NCBI GenBank assembly: GCA_000721375.1
Contig: JOGW01000002.1
Span: forward strand, 186,001-250,000
Direction: 5' to 3'
Source of the DNA: Streptomyces sp. NRRL B-3428
GTDB taxonomy: Bacteria > Actinomycetota > Actinomycetes > Streptomycetales > Streptomycetaceae
DNA: 64,000 nt
Position numbers and translations under genes: made by a program
The notes under the pieces: model-generated
What the model saw: the letters and a program-made list of their open reading frames with translations, nothing else
What the model was told of the DNA's origin: nothing
Database searches by the model: none
Shown here: in pieces, positions 8,264-18,095 of the stretch
Position numbering within the stretch: position 1 is the first letter of the stretch
Layout: the number at the start of each line of letters is the position of its first letter

Positions 8264-9499
8264 TCAGGCCTCACCACCGCCCTCGGTGAGGCCGCGCACC
8301 GGCACAAGTACCGCGACCGCGGCGACGAACACCCCGGCCGCGAGCAGCGCCGGAGCGTTCAGACCCCAGGCCGTGGCCACGGCTCCGCCGAGCAGGGCGC
8401 CCAGCGGGGCTCCGGCCACCGCGAGGGTGCGGTAGGCGGCACTGATCCTGCCCAGCATCTCGCGTGGGCTGCGCTCCTGCATCAGGGTGCGCTGGCTGAC
8501 GTTCCACACGATGCTCATCACGCCGAACAGCGCCAGGCTCGCCAAAGCCGCCCACAGCGCTCTGACCAGGCCCATCGCAAGGAGGCAGGCCAGCTGTACG
8601 ACCCCGGCGACGAGCACGCTCCGTAGCCGCCCGAGCTTCGCCGCAAGCCGCCCGGCGACGAAGCCACCGGCCACGCTGCCCGCGGAGAACGCCGTGAGCG
8701 CCGCCGCATAGCCGCCGTCGCCCGCGTCGAGCCACCACTTCACATGCATCACGAGGGTGGCGATCAGCGCACCCATCCCGATGTTGCTGAGCGTGGTCGC
8801 CCAGCACAGGGCCCGCAGCGGCCGGTCCCGCCACAGCACCCGGACACCCTCGGCGATGTCCCCGCGCAAGGTCGCACCCGGCGGCCTTGGCTGCCGCTCG
8901 GGGGCCGGTATCCGCAGGGAGGCGATCAGAAACGCCCCGACGGCGTACGTGGCCGCGTCCACCCCGTACGGCAGCGCGATCCCGCCCGCGAGCAGCACCG
9001 GGACCAGCGGCGCCGCCACGAAGCCGCCGGCGATCTGCTGTCCGGTCATCAGCCGCGCGTTGGCACTGCCCAGGGCGCTCTCGGGCACGAGGGAGGGCAG
9101 CAGGGCCGTGGCGGCGTTGTCGAAGAGCGTCTGGAGGGCGGTGAGCAGGAAGGCGAGCGCTATGAGCAGGGCGATCGAGGCATGCCCGAGGGCCACGGCC
9201 ACCGCGAAGGCGGCCATCAGTACGCCTCGTACGACATCCACGGCCCACATCGCGCGCCGCTGGTCCACCCGGTCCGCCACGGCGCCGCCGAGCAGCCCGA
9301 AGAGCAGCCAGGGCAGATAGCCGCACGCGCTCACCAGCGTGATCAGCAGCGGATCGGCGGTGAGCGAGGCGGCGAGCAGCGGCAGCGCAGCCGTCCGCAG
9401 CGAGTCGCCGAACTTGGACAGCACGGCGGCCGTCCACAGCCGTCCGAACCCGCCACGCCACGTGGGCACTTGCACGCCCACGACCTCGACAGCAGTCAC
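8264..9499 (-). CDS. MFS transporter (EntS/MFS_3-like)
   Basis: 411 residues from GTG 9499 with GGAGGGGGAG just upstream; about twelve hydrophobic segments. The GAVADRVDQRR loop after the second helix and VAGRLAAKLGRLRS in the second half are the conserved cytoplasmic MFS loops, and the overall pattern resembles the EntS/MFS_3 exporter group. The substrate is unknown. Transcription should start at the DNA-damage-type promoter at 9528-9550, giving a leader of about 22 bases with a ribosome site. It is monocistronic: pgi downstream and the RbpA-like gene upstream have their own signals. Confidence 0.85.
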   Translation of the reverse strand: MTAVEVVGVQVPTWRGGFGRLWTAAVLSKFGDSLRTAALPLLAASLTADPLLITLVSACGYLPWLLFGLLGGAVADRVDQRRAMWAVDVVRGVLMAAFAVAVALGHASIALLIALAFLLTALQTLFDNAATALLPSLVPESALGSANARLMTGQQIAGGFVAAPLVPVLLAGGIALPYGVDAATYAVGAFLIASLRIPAPERQPRPPGATLRGDIAEGVRVLWRDRPLRALCWATTLSNIGMGALIATLVMHVKWWLDAGDGGYAAALTAFSAGSVAGGFVAGRLAAKLGRLRSVLVAGVVQLACLLAMGLVRALWAALASLALFGVMSIVWNVSQRTLMQERSPREMLGRISAAYRTLAVAGAPLGALLGGAVATAWGLNAPALLAAGVFVAAVAVLVPVRGLTEGGGEA

Positions 9500-9527
9500 A
9501 ACTCCCCCTCCGGTTCCATTGATCGAA

Positions 9528-9550
9528 ACCGTAGAGGGCAGCACTGACAA
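9528..9550 (-). promoter_or_regulatory. PafBC/RecA-NDp-type DNA-damage promoter of the MFS gene
   Basis: On the minus strand TTGTCAGTG (9550-9542), then eight bases, then TACGGT (9533-9528). This matches the published actinobacterial LexA-independent consensus TTGTCRGTG-N8-TAnnnT at every fixed position. The predicted start point is near 9521, 22 bases before the GTG. Confidence 0.75.
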
Positions 9551-9640
9551 TCGGCCGCGAGCCGCATTCAGCAGGCCTCGGAACGGGTACAAAACAGGTC
9601 CGACCGGACACCCGACTGGGATCCGACCGGACCGTAACTC

Positions 9641-9976
9641 CTAGATCTCGCCCCGCAGTTTGGCGAGCGCCTCCGCGAGGATCGCCTCGCCGTCCGCGTC
9701 GCTGCGCCGCTCACGTACGTACGCGAGATGCGTCTTGTACGGCTCGGTACGCGGCGGGTCCGGCGGATTGTCCCGGTCCTGACCTGCCGGGAAGCCGCAG
9801 CGCGGGCAGTCCCACGTGTCCGGCACCTGCGCGTCGCTGGCGAAACTGGGCTGCGTCTCATGCCCGTTGGAGCACCAGAAGGAGATGCGCAGGCGCGGCG
9901 CGGACTCGCCCCGCTCGGCCTCACCCATCGGCCCCGCCCCGACCCGACTTCCACGGATCGCGTTGCCACTTGCCAC
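9641..9976 (-). CDS. RbpA-family RNA polymerase-binding protein
   Basis: 111-residue member of the RbpA family, actinobacterial proteins that bind RNA polymerase and the principal sigma factor and stimulate initiation. The zinc-site pattern of Streptomyces RbpA is kept: C35 and H39 (CSNGH), C57 and C60 (CPRC). The N-terminal IRGSR and the C-terminal helix (THLAYVRERRSDADG then LAEALAKLRG) align with RbpA's sigma-interaction region. The middle is diverged and lacks the extended C-terminus of the main Streptomyces RbpA as I recall it, so I regard it as a paralogue (the RbpB kind) rather than certain rbpA. Promoter at 10055-10083. Confidence 0.8.
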   Translation of the reverse strand: MASGNAIRGSRVGAGPMGEAERGESAPRLRISFWCSNGHETQPSFASDAQVPDTWDCPRCGFPAGQDRDNPPDPPRTEPYKTHLAYVRERRSDADGEAILAEALAKLRGEI

Positions 9977-10054
9977 GGTCGTAACTCCCTGCGTAACGGT
10001 GCTGCACAGCGTTGCCCACCGGCGGCTGCGCCGCGGGTGCCACCAGCCTGAGCC

Positions 10055-10083
10055 AGTCTACGGAAGGCCCAACGCGCGTCCAG
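10055..10083 (-). promoter_or_regulatory. HrdB-type promoter of the RbpA-like gene
   Basis: Minus-strand CTGGAC (10083-10078), 17 bases, TAGACT (10060-10055), close to the Streptomyces housekeeping consensus. The leader would be about 70 bases. I looked for a SigR-type GGAAT/GTT pair and did not find one. Confidence 0.5.
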
Positions 10084-10189
10084 TGATTGGAGTTACACCC
10101 CCACCCCGAGACGTACGCCCCATATTAAGCACAGCGTAAGTCCCGGCGTGGACAGGGGAACGAAGTGCTCCACGACACAATCGGGCAGC

Positions 10190-10228
10190 AAAACGGGCAG
10201 CCGCCCCGAAAACGAGGCCGACTGCCCG
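10190..10228 (-). terminator. intrinsic terminator after secG
   Basis: Minus-strand hairpin with 7-bp arms CGGGCAG/CTGCCCG (10222-10228 and 10194-10200), followed directly by GTTTTG (a run of four T at 10190-10193). Confidence 0.65.
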
Positions 10229-10260
10229 AAAAGCGAAGTTACGGAGAGCGCGGGAGAGGC

Positions 10261-10497
10261 TCAGCTGTCCAGCTTCATCAGCAGGCCGAGCACCACGATG
10301 CAGGCGAACCAGAGCAGACCGATCACGATGGTGATCCGGTCGAGGTTGCGCTCCGCGACGGAGGAGCCGCCGACGGAGGACTGCATACCGCCACCGAACA
10401 TGTCGGAGAGGCCGCCACCCTTCCCCTTGTGCATCAGGACAAGGAGCATCAGCAGCAGGCTGAAGACGATCAGGGCGATCGAGAAGCCCATAACCAC
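10261..10497 (-). CDS. secG: preprotein translocase subunit SecG
   Basis: 78 residues from GTG 10497 (VVMGFSIALIV), with GAGGAAG twelve bases upstream; ATG 10491 is an alternative only two codons in. There are two transmembrane segments (FSIALIVFSLLLMLLVLM and IVIGLLWFACIVVLGLLM) linked by the conserved cytoplasmic loop HKGKGGGLSDMFGG and SSVAERNLDR. SecG assists SecYEG-mediated export across the membrane. It follows tpiA at a distance of 171 bp with a possible terminator between them; the arrangement gap-pgk-tpiA-secG is the standard Gram-positive order. Confidence 0.95.
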   Translation of the reverse strand: MVMGFSIALIVFSLLLMLLVLMHKGKGGGLSDMFGGGMQSSVGGSSVAERNLDRITIVIGLLWFACIVVLGLLMKLDS

Positions 10498-10580
10498 GGC
10501 TGGACCAACTTCCTCGGATTCGGACGGAACTGTCGTACGCGACTGTCGCACGCAGCGTACGAAGAAAAATACGCGACGAC

Positions 10581-10613
10581 GGGGGCCGGGCTCACCATAG
10601 GGAGCCGACCCCC
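10581..10613 (-). terminator. hairpin between tpiA and secG
   Basis: Imperfect GC-rich stem of about 12 bp (GGGGGCCGGGCTC at 10581-10593 against GAGCCGACCCCC at 10602-10613), with a run of five T on the minus strand about ten bases beyond. A weak or partial terminator is possible. Confidence 0.45.
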
Positions 10614-10668
10614 GCCAGGGTACGCGTTATCGCCGCGAGCGCCTACTCACTGCCCGCGGCCCGGGAGC

Positions 10669-11442
10669 CTACTGGTCCCGGAATCGGACGATCTTGACGA
10701 ACTCGTCCGCGTCGAGCGCCGCGCCGCCCACCAGGGCGCCGTCCACGTCGGGCTGCGCCATGATCGCGGCCACGTTGCCGGACTTCACGGAGCCGCCGTA
10801 CTGGATGCGGACCTTGTCGGCCAGCTCCTGCGAGTACAGCTCGGCCAGACGCCCACGGATCGCACCGCAGACCTCCTGGGCGTCCTCGGGGGTGGCGACC
10901 TCGCCGGTACCGATGGCCCAGACCGGCTCGTACGCGATCACGATGGACTCGGCCTGCTCGGCCGGGAGGTCCTTGAGGGCGCCGTCGAGCTGGTTCAGCG
11001 TGTACTGGACCTGCTGGCCGGCCTTGCGGATGTCCAGGCCCTCGCCCACGCACAGGATCGGCGTGATGCCGTGCTTGTAGGCGGCCTTCACCTTGGCGTT
11101 GCAGATCTCGTCGGTCTCGTTGTGGTACTGCCGGCGCTCCGAGTGACCGACGGCCACGTAGGTGCACTTCAGCTTCGAGAGCATCAGGCCCGAGATCTCA
11201 CCGGTGTAGGCACCGGAGTCGTGCGCCGAGATGTCCTGGGCGCCGTACTTGATCTTGAGCTTGTCGCCGTCGACCAGGGTCTGCACACCGCGCAGGTCGG
11301 TGAAGGGCGGCAGGACCGCGACCTCGACGGCCTCGTAGTCCTTGTCGGCGAGCGCGAAGGCGAGCTTCTGGGTGTGGGCGATGGCCTCGAGGTGGTTGAG
11401 GTTCATCTTCCAGTTGCCCGCCATCAGGGGCGTACGCGTCAT
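10669..11442 (-). CDS. tpiA: triosephosphate isomerase
   Basis: 257 residues, interconverting dihydroxyacetone phosphate and glyceraldehyde 3-phosphate. Catalytic residues are visible: Lys in AGNWKMN (residue 12), His in VGHSERR, Glu in [11 protein letters not shown], and the phosphate-binding [10 protein letters not shown] prefer ATG 11442 because GGAG precedes it by 11 bases; GTG 11451, which overlaps the pgk stop, has only two bases between it and that site. The pgk stop lies five bases upstream of the chosen ATG, so translation is coupled within the pgk-tpiA unit. Confidence 0.97.
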   Translation of the reverse strand: MTRTPLMAGNWKMNLNHLEAIAHTQKLAFALADKDYEAVEVAVLPPFTDLRGVQTLVDGDKLKIKYGAQDISAHDSGAYTGEISGLMLSKLKCTYVAVGHSERRQYHNETDEICNAKVKAAYKHGITPILCVGEGLDIRKAGQQVQYTLNQLDGALKDLPAEQAESIVIAYEPVWAIGTGEVATPEDAQEVCGAIRGRLAELYSQELADKVRIQYGGSVKSGNVAAIMAQPDVDGALVGGAALDADEFVKIVRFRDQ

Positions 11443-11447
11443 GATCT

Positions 11448-12659
11448 TCACTTCTCCAGTGCTACGAGGCCGGGGAGGGACTTGCCCTCGAGGTACTCAA
11501 GGGAGGCGCCGCCGCCGGTCGAGATGTGGCCGACCTTGTCCTCGCTGAAGCCGAGGATGCGGAACGCGGCGGCGGAGTCGCCACCGCCGACCACGGAGAA
11601 GGCCGAGGAGTCGACGAGGCCCTGCGCGACGGCGCGGGTGCCGTTGGCGAAGTCCTTGTGCTCGAAGACGCCCATCGGGCCGTTCCAGAACACGGTGGCG
11701 GCGTCCTGCAGCTTGGCAGCGTACAGTTCCTCGGTCTTCGGGCCGATGTCCAGGCCCTCCTGGTCCGCCGGGATGGCGGTCGCGGCGACGATCTCCGGGT
11801 TCACGTCGACCTGGTTCTTCAGGTCGGGGAAGTCCGCGGAGACCCGTACGTCGACGGGGAGCACGAACTCGACGCCCTTGTCGGCGGCGCGCTTCAGGTA
11901 GTCCTGGACGGCCGGGATCTGGTCCTTCTGCAGCAGCGACTTGCCGACCTCGTGGCCCTGGGCCGCGAGGAAGGTGTACGCCATGCCGCCGCCGATGAGG
12001 ATCCGGTCGGCCTTCTCGATCAGGTTGTCGATGACGGCCAGCTTGTCGGAGACCTTGGCGCCGCCGAGCACGACCACGTAGGGACGCTTGACGTCGTCGG
12101 TGAGCTTCTTGAGCACGCCGACCTCGGTGGCGATCAAGTAGCCCGCGGCGTGCGGCAGTCGGGCTGGCAGGTCGAAGACCGAGGCGTGCTTGCGGTGCAC
12201 GGCGCCGAAGCCGTCGCCGACGTACACGTCCGCCAGGGCCGCGAGCTGGTCCGCGAAGGCGCCGCGCTCGGCGTCGTCCTTGGCGGTCTCACCGGCGTTG
12301 AAGCGCAGGTTCTCGATGACGGCCACCTGGCCGTCGCCCAGGCCCGAGACGGTCGACTGCGCGGACTCGCCGACCGTGTCGGTCGCGAACGCCACGTCGG
12401 CGCCGAGCAGTTCACCCAGGCGCTTGGCGGCGGGCTCCAGCGAGAAGGCCGGGTCCGGCGCGCCCTTGGGACGGCCGAGGTGCGAGGCGACGACCACGCG
12501 GGCGCCGGCGTCGGCGAGCGCCTTGACGGTGGGCACCACGGCGCGGATACGGCCGTCGTCGGTGATGGTGGTGCCGTCCAGCGGCACGTTGAGGTCGGCG
12601 CGGACGAAGACCCGCTTGCCGGTGACCCCTTCGGCGAGAAGTTCGTCGATCGTCTTCAT
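11448..12659 (-). CDS. pgk: phosphoglycerate kinase
   Basis: 403 residues, normal for the bacterial enzyme that transfers phosphate from 1,3-bisphosphoglycerate to ADP. The N-terminal signature [13 protein letters not shown] and the C-terminal nucleotide-binding GGGDSAAA are present. ATG 12659 is preceded by TAGGAG at about 11 bases. It lies between gap (123 bp upstream, with a strong hairpin between) and tpiA (immediately downstream). The hairpin may lower expression relative to gap or end the gap message, leaving pgk-tpiA dependent partly on read-through. Confidence 0.97.
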   Translation of the reverse strand: MKTIDELLAEGVTGKRVFVRADLNVPLDGTTITDDGRIRAVVPTVKALADAGARVVVASHLGRPKGAPDPAFSLEPAAKRLGELLGADVAFATDTVGESAQSTVSGLGDGQVAVIENLRFNAGETAKDDAERGAFADQLAALADVYVGDGFGAVHRKHASVFDLPARLPHAAGYLIATEVGVLKKLTDDVKRPYVVVLGGAKVSDKLAVIDNLIEKADRILIGGGMAYTFLAAQGHEVGKSLLQKDQIPAVQDYLKRAADKGVEFVLPVDVRVSADFPDLKNQVDVNPEIVAATAIPADQEGLDIGPKTEELYAAKLQDAATVFWNGPMGVFEHKDFANGTRAVAQGLVDSSAFSVVGGGDSAAAFRILGFSEDKVGHISTGGGASLEYLEGKSLPGLVALEK

Positions 12660-12703
12660 GACTCAAGGACTCCTAGGGAGAACAAAAAGGGAAGCTACAG
12701 GCC

Positions 12704-12750
12704 GACGGGGCCCGGCCGACGCGCAGTTGGCGCGCCGCCCGAGCCCCGTC
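12704..12750 (-). terminator. hairpin between gap and pgk
   Basis: GACGGGGC (12704-12711) and GCCCCGTC (12743-12750) are exact complements, with further partly paired GC-rich sequence inside; a TTTTT run follows about 11 bases beyond on the minus strand. It probably acts as an attenuator that sets the gap to pgk ratio, but could be a full terminator. Confidence 0.55.
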
Positions 12751-12782
12751 GCTCACATCGAGGTGCCTGACTCAGCGACAGC

Positions 12783-13868
<1,086 letters not shown>

Positions 13869-13920
13869 CTACCTCTCCGGGGCCCTTCGGGTGACATCGA
13901 ACGGGTCCGTACGAGTAAGG

Positions 13921-13953
13921 ACGGCCCGCACCGGTTCGCCGGATACGGGCCGT
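13921..13953. terminator. hairpin upstream of gap
   Basis: ACGGCCCG (13921-13928) and CGGGCCGT (13946-13953) are exact complements enclosing a second perfect hairpin, CCGG-ttcg-CCGG (13931-13942). It sits between the peptidase terminator and the gap promoter region and may insulate the two. Confidence 0.5.
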
Positions 13954-13966
13954 CGGGACCTTGGAC

Positions 13967-13987
13967 CCGGCTACGGTGCGTAGCCGG
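13967..13987 (-). terminator. terminator after the secreted carboxypeptidase
   Basis: Nine-base perfect stem CCGGCTACG (13967-13975) and CGTAGCCGG (13979-13987) with a 3-nt loop, 34 bases beyond the carboxypeptidase stop. Confidence 0.65.
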
Positions 13988-14020
13988 ATCCATGGTCACC
14001 TCAGGGATTTCAACAAACTG

Positions 14021-16972
14021 TCAACGTCGCAGTGCCGCAAGGGCCTTGCCCATGAGCTGATTGCGTGTCGACTGAGCCCCGATGTGCTCGAGTCCGAACC
14101 CGATGAGCACGCTGTCACGTGTGGTGATCGCCGCGTACGGCCGGAAGAGCTCGCCGGTCCTGGACCAATCGCCGGTGATGTTAGGACTTCCGGCCGGTGC
14201 TGCTGACACGGCCCATACACCCAGCGAGGACTCGAAGCCCTCGGTCTCGGTCACCGCGGCGCCGATCACCACCTGCGCGTTGTCCACGAAGGCTCCGCGC
14301 AACCCGAAGCCCGGGTCGGTGACGTTGCTGAGGGACACCTCGACCTTCTTGCCCGCGTAGGCGCTGAGGTCGATGGCCACCGGCTTCCAGCCGTCGGAGG
14401 CCCCGGTGAAGCTGTTCCACGCGCCGCTGCTGCCGCCCGGGGTGCAGGAGGTACCGGAACGGGTCAGGTAGTGGCCCAGGAACGGGTGGCCGCGCATGAA
14501 GAACCCGGCCCCGCACTCCTCGGGCACGGTCTGCGAGGTGTTGCCGTTCTTGTCGGGCAGCGTCGTCCAGTCCTCTGCGCCCGTGGTGTGGGCCTCGACC
14601 AGGACGTGGTCGTAGCCGGGCTCCACGTTCCAGTTCATGACGAACCGCAGCTCCGGCGCCTGAGCGGCGGTGACCCCGGTCAGGTCGATGGTCCGGGTCA
14701 GCCGCTGCCAGTCGTTGTCCGCGTGCACCGACGAGGCCATGCCCGTGCCTTCGTACGGCGCGTACGGGTTCGCGACTCCGGGATACCCACCGGCCTGGGC
14801 GCTCCTGAACAGCGGGAACTTGTCCGCCGGCAGGGTGTCCGAGGTGACGGTGTAGCGGCCTGCGCTGTCGAGCGGGTTGCCCTCTGCGCCGGCGACGGGG
14901 GTCTCGACGCCCTCAAGGGCGCCGGCTCCGTCGAAGGCGGTGACGGCGGGCGTCGCGAGCCGCTCGTACGCACCGAGGTAGTACTGCGCGAAGTCGTTGG
15001 AGTTCGCGCGCCCGATGCGCACGTTCCCGCCGGCACGCTCACCGGCGACGATCAGCTTGCCGCCCTCGTTGAGGTACGAGCGGATGGCCAGGGTGGTGGG
15101 ACCGCCCGGTGCCGGGTCGCCGGTGTAGTGCACGACCGCGTCGAAGTGCGCGAGGACGGCCAGCGGGTGCGGGGCGCCCTGCGTCGCGACGTCCCAGACG
15201 ATGGCGCTGCGGCCGTTCGCCTTGAGCGCGTCCACGTACTTCTGCGCGTGCTTCTGCGCGGCGCCTTCCTCGGCGACCACGAGCGTGGAGGCACGAGGAC
15301 GTTCGGCGACGGTGTACGTGAAGTGCTCGCTGGAGACGGCGCCCTTCTTCGTACGGCCCGTGTACCAGACCTCGACCTTGTCGCCCGGGTCGGCGTCCTC
15401 GATCTCGGCGCGGTACTCGTCGAAGTAGAGGTTGTCCTCGCCTCCGAAGCGCTCGCCGCCGTCCCACTTCTCGAGGTCCTCGTCGCGCGTACGGCCTCCG
15501 TTGATGCGGTAGTTGAGCTCCTTGTCGCGCACCGACCTGCGGACGGTCACGGTGACTTCCTGGTCCGCGCCCCGTGCGTACGAGCCGGCGAACTTGTCGA
15601 CCGTGAAGTCCGGCGCGTCGATACCGACCGGCGAGGAGGGCTGGTCGGGGTGCATCGCCGTCTCCGCGACGGCGAGCGCGAACGGGATGTTCTTGGCGAA
15701 CTCGTCCTGGATCAGCTTCTCGTCGTCCGGGAAGGTGAAGACCGAGGCGCAGTCCTCGGGGTTCCAGGGGTCGTCCGGGGAGAGGTTGGAGATGGTCTGG
15801 CAGGTGGACATCTCCGGCGTGAACATCGCTATGCCGTTGACGTTGCCCGCGTGACCGTCGGCCTCACCGTTGGTCGTGTACAGCTCCGAGGAGACCTGCG
15901 GACGGTAGCCGGGCACCGCGGAGTTCTCCGGCGTACCGGCGAGCGCCTTGTAGAGCACGTCGTCGGGGGTCGGCGTGGCGACCTGCCAGCCCACCCCGTA
16001 GAGCAGCAGCTCGGCCGCGGAGTGGTAGTTGATGCCGTACGTGAAGCCGATCCGCTTCTCGAAGGCGTCGAGCGCCTTGGTCTCCGGCTCCGAGGACGGG
16101 CTCGCGCCGCGGTAGGTCTCGGAGGACAGGTCCGGTGATGAACCCTCGTCGTCGTAGCCCCACTTGTAGGCGAAGTTGCGGTTCAGGTCGACGCCGTCGG
16201 CCGCGGTGTGCGTGCCGTCCTTGTCGTTGTCCCGCATGTTCTTGCGCCACTGGCGGTCGCCGTCGGCGGAGTGCGTGTAGTCGTAGCCGTCCGGGTTGGC
16301 GGAGAGGACGAACCACAGCTCGGTGTTGTCGACGATCTTGGTGATCCTCGGGTCCTTGCCGTAGTTGTCGAGATAGTGGTGCATCAGGCGGCGGGTCATC
16401 TCGGGAGTGATCCACTCGCGCGCGTGCTGGTTCGACATGTACAGCGTCGACGGCTTCGAGCCGTCCTTGTACTTCTTGGCGCCCTTGCTGAGCTTCAGGG
16501 CGAGGATGTCCTGGCCCTTCACGGTCTTGCCGATGGAGACGACCTTGGTGAGACCGGGGTTCGCCTGCCCCGTCTTCACGATCTCCTCCTTGAGACCGCC
16601 GGCTCCGCCGTACGGACGGAAGACCCCGTCCCCTGCGGCCGCGAGCTTCTTCTGGGCCTGCGCGGTGACCTTGTGCTCGGTCATCTCGACGCCCTGCTCG
16701 CGCAGTTGGTCGGCCTGCTGGTCGGTCAGGTAGAGCTCGACGCTCGCGGTGCCCTTCTGCGGTGCCTGCTCGGCCAGTTCGTGCCCGTCCTGGCCGGCCT
16801 GGAGCAGCAACGGCACCTGCTCCTTGGTGACTTCGGCCCGGAACACCTTGATGGCATCCGTGGCGGCCGGGTCGTCGGCCCCCGGCCCCTGCGCCTGGGC
16901 GAGCGGTGCGGAGAGTAATCCGCCGGTCAGGAGTGCGGCCGCCGCGAGCACCGCGCTTGCTCTTCGTCTCAT
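14021..16972 (-). CDS. secreted M14 zinc carboxypeptidase
   Basis: 983 residues. A signal peptide ([17 protein letters not shown] to APLAQAQG, about 29 residues) sends it out of the cell. Residues roughly 120-460 are an M14 carboxypeptidase domain with the zinc motif HAREW (H183, E186), SANPDGYDYT, VDLNRNF and INYHSAAELL, and a candidate catalytic Glu in MFTPEMST. The remaining 500 residues hold beta-sandwich-like modules resembling those in immune-inhibitor-A-type proteases, judged by their Asn/Asp-rich, Trp-poor pattern. It probably degrades extracellular protein for nutrition. It is monocistronic, with a palindromic site in its promoter region (17024-17044) and its own terminator. Confidence 0.9.
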   Translation of the reverse strand: MRRRASAVLAAAALLTGGLLSAPLAQAQGPGADDPAATDAIKVFRAEVTKEQVPLLLQAGQDGHELAEQAPQKGTASVELYLTDQQADQLREQGVEMTEHKVTAQAQKKLAAAGDGVFRPYGGAGGLKEEIVKTGQANPGLTKVVSIGKTVKGQDILALKLSKGAKKYKDGSKPSTLYMSNQHAREWITPEMTRRLMHHYLDNYGKDPRITKIVDNTELWFVLSANPDGYDYTHSADGDRQWRKNMRDNDKDGTHTAADGVDLNRNFAYKWGYDDEGSSPDLSSETYRGASPSSEPETKALDAFEKRIGFTYGINYHSAAELLLYGVGWQVATPTPDDVLYKALAGTPENSAVPGYRPQVSSELYTTNGEADGHAGNVNGIAMFTPEMSTCQTISNLSPDDPWNPEDCASVFTFPDDEKLIQDEFAKNIPFALAVAETAMHPDQPSSPVGIDAPDFTVDKFAGSYARGADQEVTVTVRRSVRDKELNYRINGGRTRDEDLEKWDGGERFGGEDNLYFDEYRAEIEDADPGDKVEVWYTGRTKKGAVSSEHFTYTVAERPRASTLVVAEEGAAQKHAQKYVDALKANGRSAIVWDVATQGAPHPLAVLAHFDAVVHYTGDPAPGGPTTLAIRSYLNEGGKLIVAGERAGGNVRIGRANSNDFAQYYLGAYERLATPAVTAFDGAGALEGVETPVAGAEGNPLDSAGRYTVTSDTLPADKFPLFRSAQAGGYPGVANPYAPYEGTGMASSVHADNDWQRLTRTIDLTGVTAAQAPELRFVMNWNVEPGYDHVLVEAHTTGAEDWTTLPDKNGNTSQTVPEECGAGFFMRGHPFLGHYLTRSGTSCTPGGSSGAWNSFTGASDGWKPVAIDLSAYAGKKVEVSLSNVTDPGFGLRGAFVDNAQVVIGAAVTETEGFESSLGVWAVSAAPAGSPNITGDWSRTGELFRPYAAITTRDSVLIGFGLEHIGAQSTRNQLMGKALAALRR

Positions 16973-17023
16973 GAGCCCCCCTTGCGATTGTCCGGCACAT
17001 TCATGCACAGACCGCCAGGCTCA

Positions 17024-17044
17024 TGACACTTCATGATCATGTCA
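17024..17044. promoter_or_regulatory. palindromic operator-like site upstream of the carboxypeptidase
   Basis: TGACA (17024-17028) and TGTCA (17040-17044) form an inverted repeat of two-turn length, with the exact 10-bp palindrome CATGATCATG inside (17032-17041). Its right arm is also a minus-strand TTGACA that could be the -35 of the gene. No good -10 sits at 17-18 bases, which fits a regulated promoter. Confidence 0.45.
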
Positions 17045-17056
17045 ATATGGCAGCAT

Positions 17057-17090
17057 AAAAGGGGTGCGAGGGGCGATGCCCTCGCACCCC
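17057..17090 (-). terminator. intrinsic terminator after whiA
   Basis: Perfect 12-bp stem (GGGGTGCGAGGG at 17061-17072 and its complement at 17079-17090) followed on the minus strand by TTTTAT. Confidence 0.9.
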
Positions 17091-17105
17091 TCGGTGCGTG
17101 CTGTG

Positions 17106-18095
17106 TCAGACGGCCATGTTGTCGGCCATCTCCTCGGTCAGATTCGACTCCGTACCGGGGATGCCCAGGTCCGAGGCCCGCTTGTCCGCCATCGCCAGGA
17201 GGCGGCGGATACGGCCCGCGACCGCGTCCTTCGTCAGCGGCGGGTCGGCCAGGGCGCCCAGCTCCTCCAGCGAGGCCTGCTTGTGCTCCATGCGCAGCCG
17301 GCCGGCGGCCGCGAGGTGCTCGGGGACCTCGTCCTGGAGGATCTCCAGGGCCCGCTGCACCCGCGCGCCGGCCGCCACCGCGGCACGGGCCGAGCGGCGC
17401 AGGTTGGCGTCGTCGAAGTTGGCGAGGCGGTTGGCCGTCGCGCGGACCTCGCGGCGCATCCGCCGCTCCTCCCAGGCGAGCACCGACTCGTGCGCGCCGA
17501 GGCGGGTGAGCAGCGCGCCGATCGCGTCACCGTCGCGGACGACGACACGGTCCACGCCGCGTACCTCGCGGGCCTTCGCCCCGATCGAGAGACGGCGGGC
17601 GGCGCCGACGAGCGCGAGGGCGGCCTCCGGTCCGGGGCAGGTGACTTCGAGGGAGGAGGAACGGCCCGGCTCGGTGAGTGAGCCGTGGGCGAGGAACGCC
17701 CCGCGCCATGCCGCCTCGGCGTCACAGGTCGCGCCCGAGACCACCTGCGGCGGAAGACCGCGGATCGGCCGGCCGCGGCCGTCGACGAGCCCGGTCTGGC
17801 GGGCCAGCTGGTCGCCGCCGGCGACCACCCGTACGACATAGCGCGAACCGCGGCGCAGACCGCCCGCGGCCATCACCATCAGCTCCGAGCTGTGCCCGAA
17901 GATCTCCAGGATGTCCTTCTTGAGCCGACGCGCGGCCATTGCCGTGTCCAGCTCCGCCTCGATCACAATGCGGCCGCTGACCAGGTGCAGCCCGCCCGCG
18001 AACCGAAGAATCGCCGAGACCTCTGCTTTCCTGCAGCAGGTCCGGGTGACGGGAAGCCGGGAGATCTCATCCTTCACCGCTGCCGTCATCGCCAT
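17106..18095 (-). CDS. whiA: sporulation regulator WhiA
   Basis: 329 residues, almost unchanged from WhiA of other Streptomyces as I recall it. WhiA combines a LAGLIDADG-homing-endonuclease-like N-terminal domain ([31 protein letters not shown]) with a C-terminal helix-turn-helix ([20 protein letters not shown]). With WhiB it activates genes for sporulation septation and cell division in aerial hyphae. Start ATG 18095 lies inside the 3' end of yvcK (10-bp overlap), so it is translated from the uvrC-rapZ-yvcK-whiA message; it ends at a strong terminator. Confidence 0.98.
   Translation of the reverse strand: MAMTAAVKDEISRLPVTRTCCRKAEVSAILRFAGGLHLVSGRIVIEAELDTAMAARRLKKDILEIFGHSSELMVMAAGGLRRGSRYVVRVVAGGDQLARQTGLVDGRGRPIRGLPPQVVSGATCDAEAAWRGAFLAHGSLTEPGRSSSLEVTCPGPEAALALVGAARRLSIGAKAREVRGVDRVVVRDGDAIGALLTRLGAHESVLAWEERRMRREVRATANRLANFDDANLRRSARAAVAAGARVQRALEILQDEVPEHLAAAGRLRMEHKQASLEELGALADPPLTKDAVAGRIRRLLAMADKRASDLGIPGTESNLTEEMADNMAV

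Noticed and set aside
9977..10140. A SigR (oxidative stress) promoter upstream of the RbpA-like gene
   Set aside because: SigR control is known for rbpA in Streptomyces, but no GGAAT with GTT at 18-19 bases is visible here; a housekeeping-type promoter fits better.
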